Positions 24,103-32,682 of a stretch of 64,000 bases of DNA are shown here, piece by piece. The stretch spans positions 1 to 64,000 of the forward strand of contig CANQRR010000003.1 of NCBI GenBank assembly GCA_947626285.1. Direction: 5' to 3'. This stretch comes from an uncultured Lachnospiraceae bacterium. Lineage in GTDB: Bacteria; Bacillota; Clostridia; Lachnospirales; Lachnospiraceae. The notes beneath the pieces are model-generated. The model did no database searches. It saw nothing but the letters and a program-made list of their open reading frames with translations, and had not been told where the DNA came from. Every line of letters begins with the position of its first letter. Positions within the stretch are counted from its first letter, which is position 1. Made by a program: the position numbers and the translations under genes.

Positions 24103-25321
24103 CGACTTTCCCCCAATCTATAAACCTGATCAGGTACGGGTCCGCCCCATATTTTCCTTCCAGATACTGCTTATCAAACTTTGCATCCTTGCGCACTGAT
24201 TCCCCTTTCTCATTCTTAAACTCCACCAGAGAATACAGCTTTGAGTTCTGGGCTCTCCCTTTTGCTACAAACCAGATTTCATCTCTGCGGAATACTTCAC
24301 TGTTCATTGTGGAGAGATCGTGCGAGGTAAAAATGAGCTGCGCGCCATTTCGATTAATTCTCATATCATTAAACATCATAATGATGTGGCGTAGCAACAA
24401 CGGATGAATTTTTGCATCCAATTCATCAATCACAAGCGTATTCCCTCTGCGCAGGCTCGCCGCAATCAACGGCAGCAATCCAAAGATTTTCTGTGTGCCG
24501 CTGGACTCATCCGTCAAATTCAGCTCCGCTTCATAACCCTCCGCTGAATGTCTGGTATAAACTTCAATCGTATCATTGTCCTTCTCTTCTATCCGAAAAT
24601 CAACAATATCCAAATCCATTTCCTTAATCATATCAAGCATCAGTTTCTTTACACTTTCCGATCCTGCCACCGCCATTCGCAACTCCTGAAGTGGATTTCC
24701 ATAGTTCAGAAAATAGACGTCTTGATCAAACCAATTTAGGACATCATTCACTATTTCATTCTTCCTATATGTGATTCCAAGATAAGACAAGAGCGGCAAT
24801 GTCTTTGACAGCTCATCGCTTACCTTCAGTCTCGCAAAACCGCCTTTTAAAATCATCCCCTGTTCATCCCGTTTAAACAGTGCAGACTTTCTCCCCGTTT
24901 CCCTCTTGATTCGATCCAGCCTCTCATAGACCACCGTATCTTTTCTCACATGCAAAATATATCTGTATTCCGCCTGCTCCGTGCGGAAGAAGATTTCAAA
25001 CTCTGTCGGATTTTCTCTACTGTCCTCCGAAAAGGCAAACGGTTCGATCACAAATTTAGAAGGAGACAACGTTCGCTCGCCCTTATTCTCCGCGACATAA
25101 AGAGGCCGCATCACCTTTGCCACCACTGAAAACAAAGCCTCCAATACATTCGACTTACCACCGCCATTCGGTCCATAGATTGCCGAAACCGGTAGGAAAA
25201 TCTCACCGTCTCTGTCTCTGATCACCCGATCCTCATGCTCCGAGATGGCGGCCGCCTGCATGTCAAAAGTAACCTCATCTCTTATACTTTTAAAGTTCTT
25301 AACCGTGAATTGGCATAACAT
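24095..25321 (-). CDS. AAA/ABC-type ATPase of an AbiL (RloA-like) system
   Basis: A protein of 408 residues of the SMC/OLD-like AAA_15/21 class. Walker A: IYGPNGGGKSNVLEALF (about residue 50). ABC-type signature: LNLTDESSGTQKIFGLLPLI. Walker B: NTLVIDELDAKIHPLLLRHI, and a switch-like LIFTSHDLSTMNSEVF. Such ATPases sense infection and gate a toxic partner. The immediate downstream gene is RloB-like, matching AbiLi/AbiLii. ATG lies behind GGAGGAGAAACGAC. First gene of the probable three-gene unit ATPase-RloB-AbiH. Confidence 0.85.
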   Translation of the reverse strand: MLCQFTVKNFKSIRDEVTFDMQAAAISEHEDRVIRDRDGEIFLPVSAIYGPNGGGKSNVLEALFSVVAKVMRPLYVAENKGERTLSPSKFVIEPFAFSEDSRENPTEFEIFFRTEQAEYRYILHVRKDTVVYERLDRIKRETGRKSALFKRDEQGMILKGGFARLKVSDELSKTLPLLSYLGITYRKNEIVNDVLNWFDQDVYFLNYGNPLQELRMAVAGSESVKKLMLDMIKEMDLDIVDFRIEEKDNDTIEVYTRHSAEGYEAELNLTDESSGTQKIFGLLPLIAASLRRGNTLVIDELDAKIHPLLLRHIIMMFNDMRINRNGAQLIFTSHDLSTMNSEVFRRDEIWFVAKGRAQNSKLYSLVEFKNEKGESVRKDAKFDKQYLEGKYGADPYLIRFIDWGKVDD

Positions 25322-25363
25322 GTCGTTTCTCCTCCGGCTTTGTATTTTTGTTTCTTACTCCCT

Positions 25364-25391
25364 ATTATAGCTCCATTTCTATATTTGTAAA
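25364..25391 (-). promoter_or_regulatory. Promoter of the AbiL/AbiH operon
   Basis: TTTACA (25391-25386), 16-bp spacer, TATAAT (25369-25364). For the divergent restriction gene the same 273-bp gap holds TATACT about 45 bp before the start, but no convincing -35. Confidence 0.6.
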
Positions 25392-25594
25392 CCTGTATTT
25401 GAGATTTTTTCTCATATTTTTTACCAAAATTTAATACGATGAAAAAAGTTTGAAATACAAATGGTTATCCATTACATAGCATATCCTACTCTTTCGATTT
25501 TTCTTTTATCTCCATAATAAACATAGCGATTTTTAAGAAATCATGATATACTGAATCATAATATAGAAAACGTATTTTGGACGGAGGTTCTTTC

Positions 25595-28432
25595 ATGATA
25601 AGCACAGAATTACGAGAATCCATAAGACAGTTCATTCTCAAATGGAATAACCGTGGAAAAGAAGATGAAGATGACCGTTCCTATTGGATTGATATTTTGG
25701 AGAGGATTTTAAATATATCTAATGCAACAGATCGTATTGATTTTCAAAAGAAAGTAATAGTCAATGGAAGCACAAAACGAATTGATGCCTATATTCCGGA
25801 AACAAGAATATTAATTGAGCAAAAAAGCTTTGGAATCCCACTAGACAAGAAAATATATAACTCTGACAATATTACATTAACTCCCTATGAGCAAGCAAAA
25901 CGTTACAATGATAATCTTCCGGTGAGCGAAAAAGCACGCTATATTGTAACCTCTAATTTTAGTGAAATATGGGTTTACGATATGGACTGCCGGGAACCCG
26001 AAAAAAGTATCGAAAAAATCTACCTTCAGAATTTTCAAAAAGAATTTTATCGCTTAGAGTTTCTTATAAATAGAGAGAATATATCTACCTCAAAGGAACT
26101 GGAAGTATCTGTTAGAGCCGGAGAACTTATTGGAATACTGTATGATAAATTGTATGAAAGTTACTCGAATCCAGACGCAGAAACATTAAAAAGCCTTAAT
26201 ATACTCTGTGTGCGTCTCGTCTTTTGTCTTTGGGCTGAAGATGCTGGTCTGTTTAAAAGAAAAAATATGTTCTATGACTATCTTTTTGCTATCGAACCGA
26301 AACACATGCGACGTGGGCTTATTGATCTTTTTCGAATTTTAAACACAAAAGATTCGGACAGAGATCCTGATGAAGAGCAGGATTTATTGGATTTCCCCTA
26401 TGTCAACGGCGGACTTTTCGCAAATGATAACATTCGTATTCCACAGTTTACGGATGAATTGAAGGACATTTTAATCAATCAGGCATCTAAAAACTTCGAT
26501 TGGTCTGAAATCAGTCCTACCATTTTTGGCGCTATTTTTGAGAGCACACTAAATCCTGAAACCAGACGCTCCGGTGGTATGCATTATACTTCCTTAGAAA
26601 ATATCCACAAAGTAATTGATCCTTTATTTCTAAATAATCTGTATGACGAGTTCAATAGCATCAAAAAGCGTCCCCGAAGTGATTCATGGAGAACCAGATA
26701 TCTGAAAAGTTTTCAAGACAAACTGGCTAGTCTTAGATTTTTGGATCCTGCTGCCGGATCCGGGAATTTTTTGACAGAAACCTATCTTTCTCTTCGCAGA
26801 CTTGAAAATGAAGTACTAAGGGAACTCAAGTCAGATATTGCATCACAAATGACATTAGAGTTTGTGGATGCAAATGAATTTTTCAATATCAAAGTATCTA
26901 TTAACCAGTTTTATGGCATTGAAATCAATGACTTTGCTGTCACCGTCGCCAAGACAGCTTTATGGATTGCCGAAGCACAGATGCTTCAGGAAACACTCGC
27001 CATAACAACAATAAAAGTTCCGTTTCTGCCGCTTACAACATCTGCTAACATTGCAGAAAAAAACGCTCTGACAACAGATTGGAATGAAATTCTTCCTGCA
27101 AGTGAATGTTCCTACATTATGGGAAATCCTCCTTTTATAGGGGCCAGAATGATGCCTCAGGGGAGTCAGCCCAAAAAAGAAATTGAACATCTATTCGGAA
27201 AAATACAGGATGTACAGGATCTGGATTATGTAACTGGATGGTATAAAAAAGCGGCTGAATACATTCAAAATACAGGTATTGAAGTAGGTTTTGTTTCTAC
27301 AAATTCTATCTGTCAGGGCGCTCAGGTGCCTGTTCTTTGGAATGTATTGCTACACGATCATCACGTTAAAATTAATTTTGCACACCAGACATTCCAGTGG
27401 GACAGTGAGTCAAATTTAAAGGCTCATGTTTATGTTATCATAGTCGGATTCTCCACCTTTGATCGCACTGACAAGCTGTTATACACTTATCGGACAATAC
27501 AAAGTGCACCGCGAGAAACCCATGTCAGCTTTATCAGCCCCTATCTGCTGCCTGTCGATGCCGGTATAGTCTGTGCCCAGAAAAACGCCTTGTGCGATGT
27601 GCCAAAAATGAACTTTGGCAACCAACCCCGTGATGGCGGACATTTTATAATCACCGGGGAGGAAAGAAAAACCATATTGTCAAAAGAACCTGCCTTAGAA
27701 AAATGGCTTCGTCCTTATATCGGTGCCGATGAATTCATCAAAGGAAAAAAACGATGGTGCCTATGGTTAAAAGACGCATCTCCTGCAGATATTGCAAACA
27801 GTAAAATATTGTATCATAAAGTGGCTGCTGTAAAAGAATTCCGTTTAGCCTCTAAAGCAAAGACGACTAATGGATATGCAAAGGTTCCACATTTGTTTGC
27901 TCAGATTACGCAACCAGACTATGCTAATTACTTAATTATTCCAAGAACATCGGGGGAAAAAAGGCGATATATCCCTATAGGTTTTATGCCGCCTACCGCA
28001 ATCGCATCCGACGCTGTACAGATTGTACCAAACGCTTCCTATTATCATTTTGGAATACTAACCTCCAATGTCCATATGGCATGGATGCGTACTGTCTGTG
28101 GGCGACTCAAAAGTGATTATCGATATTCCAAAGAATTGGTATATAACACTTTCCCATGGCCGGAGGCAACCACAGAGCAAAAAGAGCGTATTGTAGAAAC
28201 TGCAAAAGAGATTATACGAATCAGAAATAACTATTCTGTTGAAAATACCATGGCAGTTCTGTATGATCCCATTACAATGCCCGTCGATTTAGAAAAGGCC
28301 CATCGCAAAAACGATATTGCTGTAATGAATGCGTATGGTTTGCCAATTAACGAAACATCTGAGCTAACTTGCGTAGCAGAGCTAATGAAACGCTACCAAA
28401 AATTAATAAGCGCTGAAAAACTAAGCCGATAG
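25595..28432 (+). CDS. MmeI-like type II restriction-modification fusion (nuclease plus DNA methyltransferase)
   Basis: About 945 residues from ATG 25595 behind GGAGGTTCTTTC. An N-terminal PD-(D/E)xK-like motif reads KRIDAYIPETRILIEQKSFG (D...E-x-K, about residues 70-90). A helical spacer follows, then the adenine methyltransferase core with LRFLDPAAGSGNFLTETYLS (SAM motif, about residue 385) and SYIMGNPPFIGARMM (NPPF, about residue 510). The last 250 residues would hold target recognition (HFGILTSNVHMAWMRTVCGR is typical of the family). Such single-chain enzymes methylate one strand of their site and cut at a distance. The gene is AT-rich and divergent from the Abi operon. Confidence 0.85.
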   Translation: MISTELRESIRQFILKWNNRGKEDEDDRSYWIDILERILNISNATDRIDFQKKVIVNGSTKRIDAYIPETRILIEQKSFGIPLDKKIYNSDNITLTPYEQAKRYNDNLPVSEKARYIVTSNFSEIWVYDMDCREPEKSIEKIYLQNFQKEFYRLEFLINRENISTSKELEVSVRAGELIGILYDKLYESYSNPDAETLKSLNILCVRLVFCLWAEDAGLFKRKNMFYDYLFAIEPKHMRRGLIDLFRILNTKDSDRDPDEEQDLLDFPYVNGGLFANDNIRIPQFTDELKDILINQASKNFDWSEISPTIFGAIFESTLNPETRRSGGMHYTSLENIHKVIDPLFLNNLYDEFNSIKKRPRSDSWRTRYLKSFQDKLASLRFLDPAAGSGNFLTETYLSLRRLENEVLRELKSDIASQMTLEFVDANEFFNIKVSINQFYGIEINDFAVTVAKTALWIAEAQMLQETLAITTIKVPFLPLTTSANIAEKNALTTDWNEILPASECSYIMGNPPFIGARMMPQGSQPKKEIEHLFGKIQDVQDLDYVTGWYKKAAEYIQNTGIEVGFVSTNSICQGAQVPVLWNVLLHDHHVKINFAHQTFQWDSESNLKAHVYVIIVGFSTFDRTDKLLYTYRTIQSAPRETHVSFISPYLLPVDAGIVCAQKNALCDVPKMNFGNQPRDGGHFIITGEERKTILSKEPALEKWLRPYIGADEFIKGKKRWCLWLKDASPADIANSKILYHKVAAVKEFRLASKAKTTNGYAKVPHLFAQITQPDYANYLIIPRTSGEKRRYIPIGFMPPTAIASDAVQIVPNASYYHFGILTSNVHMAWMRTVCGRLKSDYRYSKELVYNTFPWPEATTEQKERIVETAKEIIRIRNNYSVENTMAVLYDPITMPVDLEKAHRKNDIAVMNAYGLPINETSELTCVAELMKRYQKLISAEKLSR

Positions 28433-28440
28433 TTTTAATC

Positions 28441-28468
28441 AGGCGGTTCGAGTTATTTCGAATCGCCT
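28441..28468. terminator. Hairpin between convergent genes
   Basis: AGGCGGTTCGA-GTTATT-TCGAATCGCCT: an 11-bp stem with one G-T pair, placed between the restriction gene and the oppositely oriented HExxH gene. Neither side has a good T-run, so it is at best a weak bidirectional terminator. Confidence 0.5.
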
Positions 28469-28514
28469 GTTCCCATAATTTCTTAATCAAAACAAAAGAA
28501 ACCTTTCGATGTGG

Positions 28515-29738
28515 CTAAATTTCGCTGCCGGTCTGTTCTTGCTCCAGCCCGTATAATTTCCAAAACATTTTTACAGCGCACAGCTCATCCACATTTGCGA
28601 TTTTCCGTGGATCACATCCGCACATATCGGAATAACATGGATCACCCGCATTTTTGCAAACAGCTTCCATCGGACATGCCTTTTTAATATACAAGCCCCG
28701 AAAATCCAATAACTCGTTAATAGCCATTGGCGCAAGAGTATATCCTAAATCAATTTCCATTCCGTCCAGATATGCGCCTTCTATCCTGTTAGCGTCTTTA
28801 TCTATCAATACTGGACACCCAAATTTTTCTATAAAAACATTCCAGAAAGCATATCTTGAATCCTTATTTTCCAATGACCGACTTATAAAGCATTTACTTA
28901 TTTCACGAAATTCACAGCCTATTTTAAAGCGCTCTACCAGCCACTTCCTGATAGGTGAAAAGTCAATCTCACAATTCGGATACATTTCTGTCAAATAGGA
29001 TTCAATCACAGCTTTGTCACCACGAAATCCTATTTTGAAGTGTTGATCTATAAATGCTTCCAGATTTTTAATGGACGAAGGAATAAAATGTTCCTCCCTC
29101 ATCAGCCACAATGCCTTCATAAAAAATACACCAGAATTTAATTCCAACAAGGACAGTTCACATAGCGACAGTACACCTATTTCATTTTGGGCAAACTCTT
29201 TGTATTCATGCTCACAGATATCTTGACATACCGTATACGGAAATTCTGCTTGCCTCTCCCGGATGTCATATAGTCGTTTCTCCACAATGTAAGCCATACT
29301 CTCTGCAATACATGCGCTTCCAAATCGGAAAGTTTTATTTGCATTATATGTTACTATAACACAATCACCATTTATCCCCTCATTAATCATATCGTATTTT
29401 TCCGAGGGCATAATTTCTATCTGCCTAATAATACACATAGCGTCTTCTATCTCTGTATCCCCACAGTAAATGTTTTGTAAATCTTTATTACGAAGTAAAC
29501 GTTCCTTGTCTATATCTTTTCCAATCTTGCAGAAAAATTTTTGCATATACATTAGAAAATTAGAATAGCCATATGTCGTCGACACATCCTGCAAAAAATG
29601 ACAATATTCATGAATAAATGTCCCCTTCACTTCAGCCGAATGCTTTTCAAAATCCTGAAAATCTATATTCTCATCAAGCTGTATAAAAAAAGCCCCTAAT
29701 ACATACAACCCATCTGTGTTATTAAATAATTTTAACAT
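28515..29738 (-). CDS. Unrecognised protein with an HExxH motif (putative zinc metallopeptidase)
   Basis: About 407 residues; ATG 29738 is preferred over TTG 29747, which lies only three bases after GGAG. I do not recognise a family. The strongest sign is VKGTFIHEYCHFLQDVSTTY near residue 45, an HExxH metallopeptidase motif in a helix, with SACIAESMAYIVEKRLYDIR about 100 residues later offering a possible Glu ligand. The C-terminal part has a cysteine cluster (KKACPMEAVCKNAGDPCYSD then MCGCDP), which may bind metal. No signal peptide or membrane segment. It sits beside restriction and abortive-infection genes with the same AT-rich composition, so a defence role is possible but unproven. Confidence 0.6.
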   Translation of the reverse strand: MLKLFNNTDGLYVLGAFFIQLDENIDFQDFEKHSAEVKGTFIHEYCHFLQDVSTTYGYSNFLMYMQKFFCKIGKDIDKERLLRNKDLQNIYCGDTEIEDAMCIIRQIEIMPSEKYDMINEGINGDCVIVTYNANKTFRFGSACIAESMAYIVEKRLYDIRERQAEFPYTVCQDICEHEYKEFAQNEIGVLSLCELSLLELNSGVFFMKALWLMREEHFIPSSIKNLEAFIDQHFKIGFRGDKAVIESYLTEMYPNCEIDFSPIRKWLVERFKIGCEFREISKCFISRSLENKDSRYAFWNVFIEKFGCPVLIDKDANRIEGAYLDGMEIDLGYTLAPMAINELLDFRGLYIKKACPMEAVCKNAGDPCYSDMCGCDPRKIANVDELCAVKMFWKLYGLEQEQTGSEI

Positions 29739-29838
29739 TCTATCCAAAATCTCCTTATGCCTATATGAAATTTCAATTTAATTAAAACAGTTCTTTTCCC
29801 TGAACTCGCTATTGTTCTTTAAGTATAAACTTTCAAAA

Positions 29839-29878
29839 AATCCCCGAAAGCACTGTTCTTAAAATGCCTACGGGGATT
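29839..29878 (-). terminator. Rho-independent terminator candidate
   Basis: On the minus strand AATCCCCG, a 24-base loop, then CGGGGATTTTTT. It would end transcripts from the right and insulate the HExxH gene. The gene-free stretch 29739-30053 holds this site and the fragment at 29882-30012; I see nothing else in it. Confidence 0.6.
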
Positions 29879-29881
29879 GTA

Positions 29882-30012
29882 CTATATATCTGCTATTTTC
29901 AAAATAATTCTTCCTTTTTGAATTTCCTGCCACTCATTCAACTTATACTCTTGGCCTTGTTGTTGCACGCACTATAAATCTGTTATTATGAAAGTGAACT
30001 CCCTTGCAGCCC
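29882..30012 (-). pseudogene. Degenerate protein-coding fragment
   Basis: Two overlapping frames read as one broken C-terminus: GCKGVHFHNNRFIVRATTRP and RV then stop, continuing in the next frame as EYKLNEWQEIQKGRIILKIA and DI before a stop at 29882. The composition is protein-like and there is no start codon with a ribosome site. I cannot name the family with confidence; the end recalls dehydrogenase C-termini. Probably a relic of an earlier insertion or deletion at the edge of the island. Confidence 0.35.
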
Positions 30013-30053
30013 TATGCTAGCATTAAAATTTAATCTCATCTGTCACAAAGAAC

Positions 30054-30323
30054 TTAGGCAATCTGTATTCCCCCGTTCGCGGCATACTTGTACAGTAAAT
30101 GAGCGTTGCTGCGAAGCAGCTGTTCAAACATAGCGATCTCCTCGTCAGAATATCCTTCCTTGTATTGCCAGTGATACTCCGGCAATTCGCATCTCGCTGA
30201 GTCAAATCCGTTATCCGTAGGACGTTCGAAGTGTACGATTACTTTCGTGTGATCAGCCTCTTCCAAAATTTGAGAGTGAACGATCTCCGTCCCGTCTCCC
30301 AGCGTCATATATGGATACATCAT
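30054..30323 (-). CDS. Small conserved hypothetical protein
   Basis: Eighty-nine residues beginning MMYPYMTLGDGTEIVHSQIL, with AGAAGGAGAGTTGCCTT as a good ribosome site, and the segment VHFERPTDNGFDSARCELPE. I have seen similar short proteins in gut clostridia but know no function. No signal peptide, membrane helix or catalytic motif is visible. It stands alone; the 155 bases to its right hold nothing I can support. Confidence 0.6.
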   Translation of the reverse strand: MMYPYMTLGDGTEIVHSQILEEADHTKVIVHFERPTDNGFDSARCELPEYHWQYKEGYSDEEIAMFEQLLRSNAHLLYKYAANGGIQIA

Positions 30324-30478
30324 AAGGCAACTCTCCTTCTGAAATTTGTTTGCATGTCATATAGCCACTCTGTCCAAATTGGTATGACCAGTATATCATA
30401 ATTTTCGTTTCAGAAAAACCCCTCAATCGATGATAAGACATGCAATTTATAAAAAGATTGTCCTTCAGCAAGCTTATC

Positions 30479-31435
30479 CTACGGCAGCCGCTTCAGCTCC
30501 GACGTGATCGCATGATCGCTCTCATACATCGCCTTCAGGGCGTCGGTCTTGTTGAACTGCTCGCCGATGCAGAACTCGTGGGACCAGGTCATGTAGTACG
30601 CCCACGGCGTGTGCGACTGCTCCAGCATCCGGATGTCCGGAAGGTAACCGATCTCCGCGAGCGCGGCGACCTTTTTGTCGGTCGTCTGTGCGATCAGCTT
30701 CTCATATTCTTTCGCGTAATCCGTCGCCGCATACTCCGGCAGATAAATGTCCATAGAGATCACGTCGACGTACTCGTCCCCCGGATAGCCTTCTGAGAGC
30801 GGACAGTTCCACACCCAGAGCAGATTATCCAGGTGATGATGCGCCGTGTAATGCTCATACATCAGCTTGTAGAGCTCGCGCGCGACCGCCGGCCCTTTCG
30901 CGCCCCACCAGAACCACTGCCCGTCCGACTCATGGAACGGTCTCCAGAGGATCGGAATCTTCTCGTCTCTGAATTTCTTCAGATGCTCCGCGATGACGTC
31001 CATATCGTGGTAAAAGGCGGCCCGCTCCGGGGTGCCCTCCACAAGGATCTTCGACGCGTCAAAATCCGTGTGCTCTGCGTAGAAGCTCTTGTCCCTGCCC
31101 CCAAGCGGCGAATACCAGTGGAACGTAAACGTGAGGATCACATCGGAATTTTTCGCCAGCTTCATCGCGGTGTCCAGCGTCCCACGGTTTTCATAGATCT
31201 CCGTCAGACATTCCTTGGACGCGTCGTCATAATTGATGTTCGGGGAATAGGCCAGCAGCTCAAAGCCGAACAGCTTCGGCAGTCTGCCCGTCTTCTCAAG
31301 GATGTACTGCGCTTCCTCCATCGGGTTCGTCTGCGTGTGCTGCCCTGTGATGATCTTCTTCCCGGCTATTTCGGAAAGGTAGTTCAAAAGCTCTCTCGCT
31401 TCTTTTATCGCGTTTGGATTTACCGTCGTCTGCAT
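30479..31435 (-). CDS. Intracellular GH26 beta-mannanase/mannobiohydrolase-like enzyme
   Basis: A TIM-barrel glycosidase of 318 residues. The acid/base Glu lies in ILWRPFHESDGQWFWWG (about residue 165), and the nucleophile Glu in KVAALAEIGYLPD (about residue 260); both are hallmarks of family GH26. KIITGQHTQTNPMEEAQYIL and VILTFTFHWYSPLGG are also typical. There is no signal peptide and no carbohydrate-binding module, so the enzyme should act in the cytosol on imported manno-oligosaccharides. It is the last gene of the locus, directly downstream of two LacI regulators. Confidence 0.88.
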   Translation of the reverse strand: MQTTVNPNAIKEARELLNYLSEIAGKKIITGQHTQTNPMEEAQYILEKTGRLPKLFGFELLAYSPNINYDDASKECLTEIYENRGTLDTAMKLAKNSDVILTFTFHWYSPLGGRDKSFYAEHTDFDASKILVEGTPERAAFYHDMDVIAEHLKKFRDEKIPILWRPFHESDGQWFWWGAKGPAVARELYKLMYEHYTAHHHLDNLLWVWNCPLSEGYPGDEYVDVISMDIYLPEYAATDYAKEYEKLIAQTTDKKVAALAEIGYLPDIRMLEQSHTPWAYYMTWSHEFCIGEQFNKTDALKAMYESDHAITSELKRLP

Positions 31436-31502
31436 ATCGTGTCCTTTCTTTCACAGAAAATATAATTTGTTTTTCCTCACTCTCAAGCAATTACGTCCTA
31501 CC

Positions 31503-32588
31503 TTACACGACTTCCCGTTTCTCGTCGTCCTGACTCATACTCTGCCGGAGCGCCTTCTTCCCGTCGACCTGCCCAGCGCTCTGCCGGACCACCAGCTTCC
31601 CGTCGATCGTCCGCACGGTCTGCTCCTGTGCTCCCTCGTTGATCCTTCTCAGCAGCAGCTTCAAGCTCTGATGTGCCATCGCATCCATATCCACAGCGTA
31701 GGTCGTCAGCTTTCCCTGCATGGGACCATTCACTAGAAAATCGTCGAAGCCGACAAGGGAAATATCCTCCGGAATCCGATATCCCGCCCGAATCAGAAGC
31801 TCGGCTGCCATCCCGGCGGTAAAATCGCAATTGCAGACAAAAGCGGTCGGCAAATGTTCCGGGAGCCGCAGCCTTGGCTTCCCCGTGTCCGCATCCCGAT
31901 CGGACAGGATCCACTCCGGGTTCTCGCTGATCCCATGCTCCAGCAGGGACTTGCAGAAGCCCTGATAACGGTCCATAATGCTGCCCGTCGCCAGGTAATT
32001 CCCGATAAATCCAATCTCTCTGTGCCCCAGACCAATCAGATAGTTGGTCATCTGATATGCTCCGTAAAACCCGTTTGAGATGACTGCGTCGCACGGGATC
32101 TCCTCGTCGGCAAAGTCCAGAAACAAAATCGGGCAATCTGTCGTCTGATACAGCTTTTTCAGATACGTCTTATCCGGCTTTCCAAGGACGATCAGTCCAC
32201 CGATTTCCTTGTCGCTCAGCAGCAGAGGCATTTCTCCCTGCTTCTCCTGCTCGTCCGTCAGAACCTCAAGCGACACGAAACAGCCCCTCCCGGACGCGGC
32301 GACAACGACCCGCTGATACATCTCCCAGTAAAAGGACGTGTATTTTTCAAGATATCTGTCTTCGACGGCCACGCCGATCCGCGTGCCTGTCCGGTACACC
32401 TTGCTCCTGGAGGAAGCCTTTCTCTCCCGGCGCGCTTTCCTGCGGTAGCCCATCTCCTGCGCCTTTTTCTCAATCTCTATGCGCAGTTCGTCGCCGACGC
32501 CGCTGCGGCCGGCCAGCGCGTTCGAAACGGTCACGATGCTGACCTGCAGCTCCTCCGCGATATCTTTCAAGGTAACATTCTTTTCCAT
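31503..32588 (-). CDS. LacI-family transcriptional regulator (second copy)
   Basis: About 361 residues; ATG 32588 has GTGGAG eight bases upstream and is preferred over GTG 32600. Helix-turn-helix: VTLKDIAEELQVSIVTVSNA followed by LAGRSGVGDELR; the ligand domain follows with IGVAVEDRYLEKYTSFYWEM and AFVCNCDFTAGMAAELLIRA. The C-terminus has an extra tail of about 40 charged, repeat-like residues (VVRQSAGQVDGKKALRQSMS). The effector is probably a mannose-containing sugar, inferred from the neighbours. It is clearly paralogous to the next LacI gene. Confidence 0.9.
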   Translation of the reverse strand: MEKNVTLKDIAEELQVSIVTVSNALAGRSGVGDELRIEIEKKAQEMGYRRKARRERKASSRSKVYRTGTRIGVAVEDRYLEKYTSFYWEMYQRVVVAASGRGCFVSLEVLTDEQEKQGEMPLLLSDKEIGGLIVLGKPDKTYLKKLYQTTDCPILFLDFADEEIPCDAVISNGFYGAYQMTNYLIGLGHREIGFIGNYLATGSIMDRYQGFCKSLLEHGISENPEWILSDRDADTGKPRLRLPEHLPTAFVCNCDFTAGMAAELLIRAGYRIPEDISLVGFDDFLVNGPMQGKLTTYAVDMDAMAHQSLKLLLRRINEGAQEQTVRTIDGKLVVRQSAGQVDGKKALRQSMSQDDEKREVV

Positions 32589-32682
32589 GGTATTCTCCAC
32601 TGTGTCGTCTCTGTAAAATTCCTGCCAACGCCCTCAAAGTGCAGGAATATCTGCCGCCACAAGGGGCAGAACCTGCGGCATG

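Noticed and set aside
30253-30471. Possible 72-residue protein before the small hypothetical gene
   Set aside because: It overlaps a better gene with a clear ribosome site and has no recognisable features.
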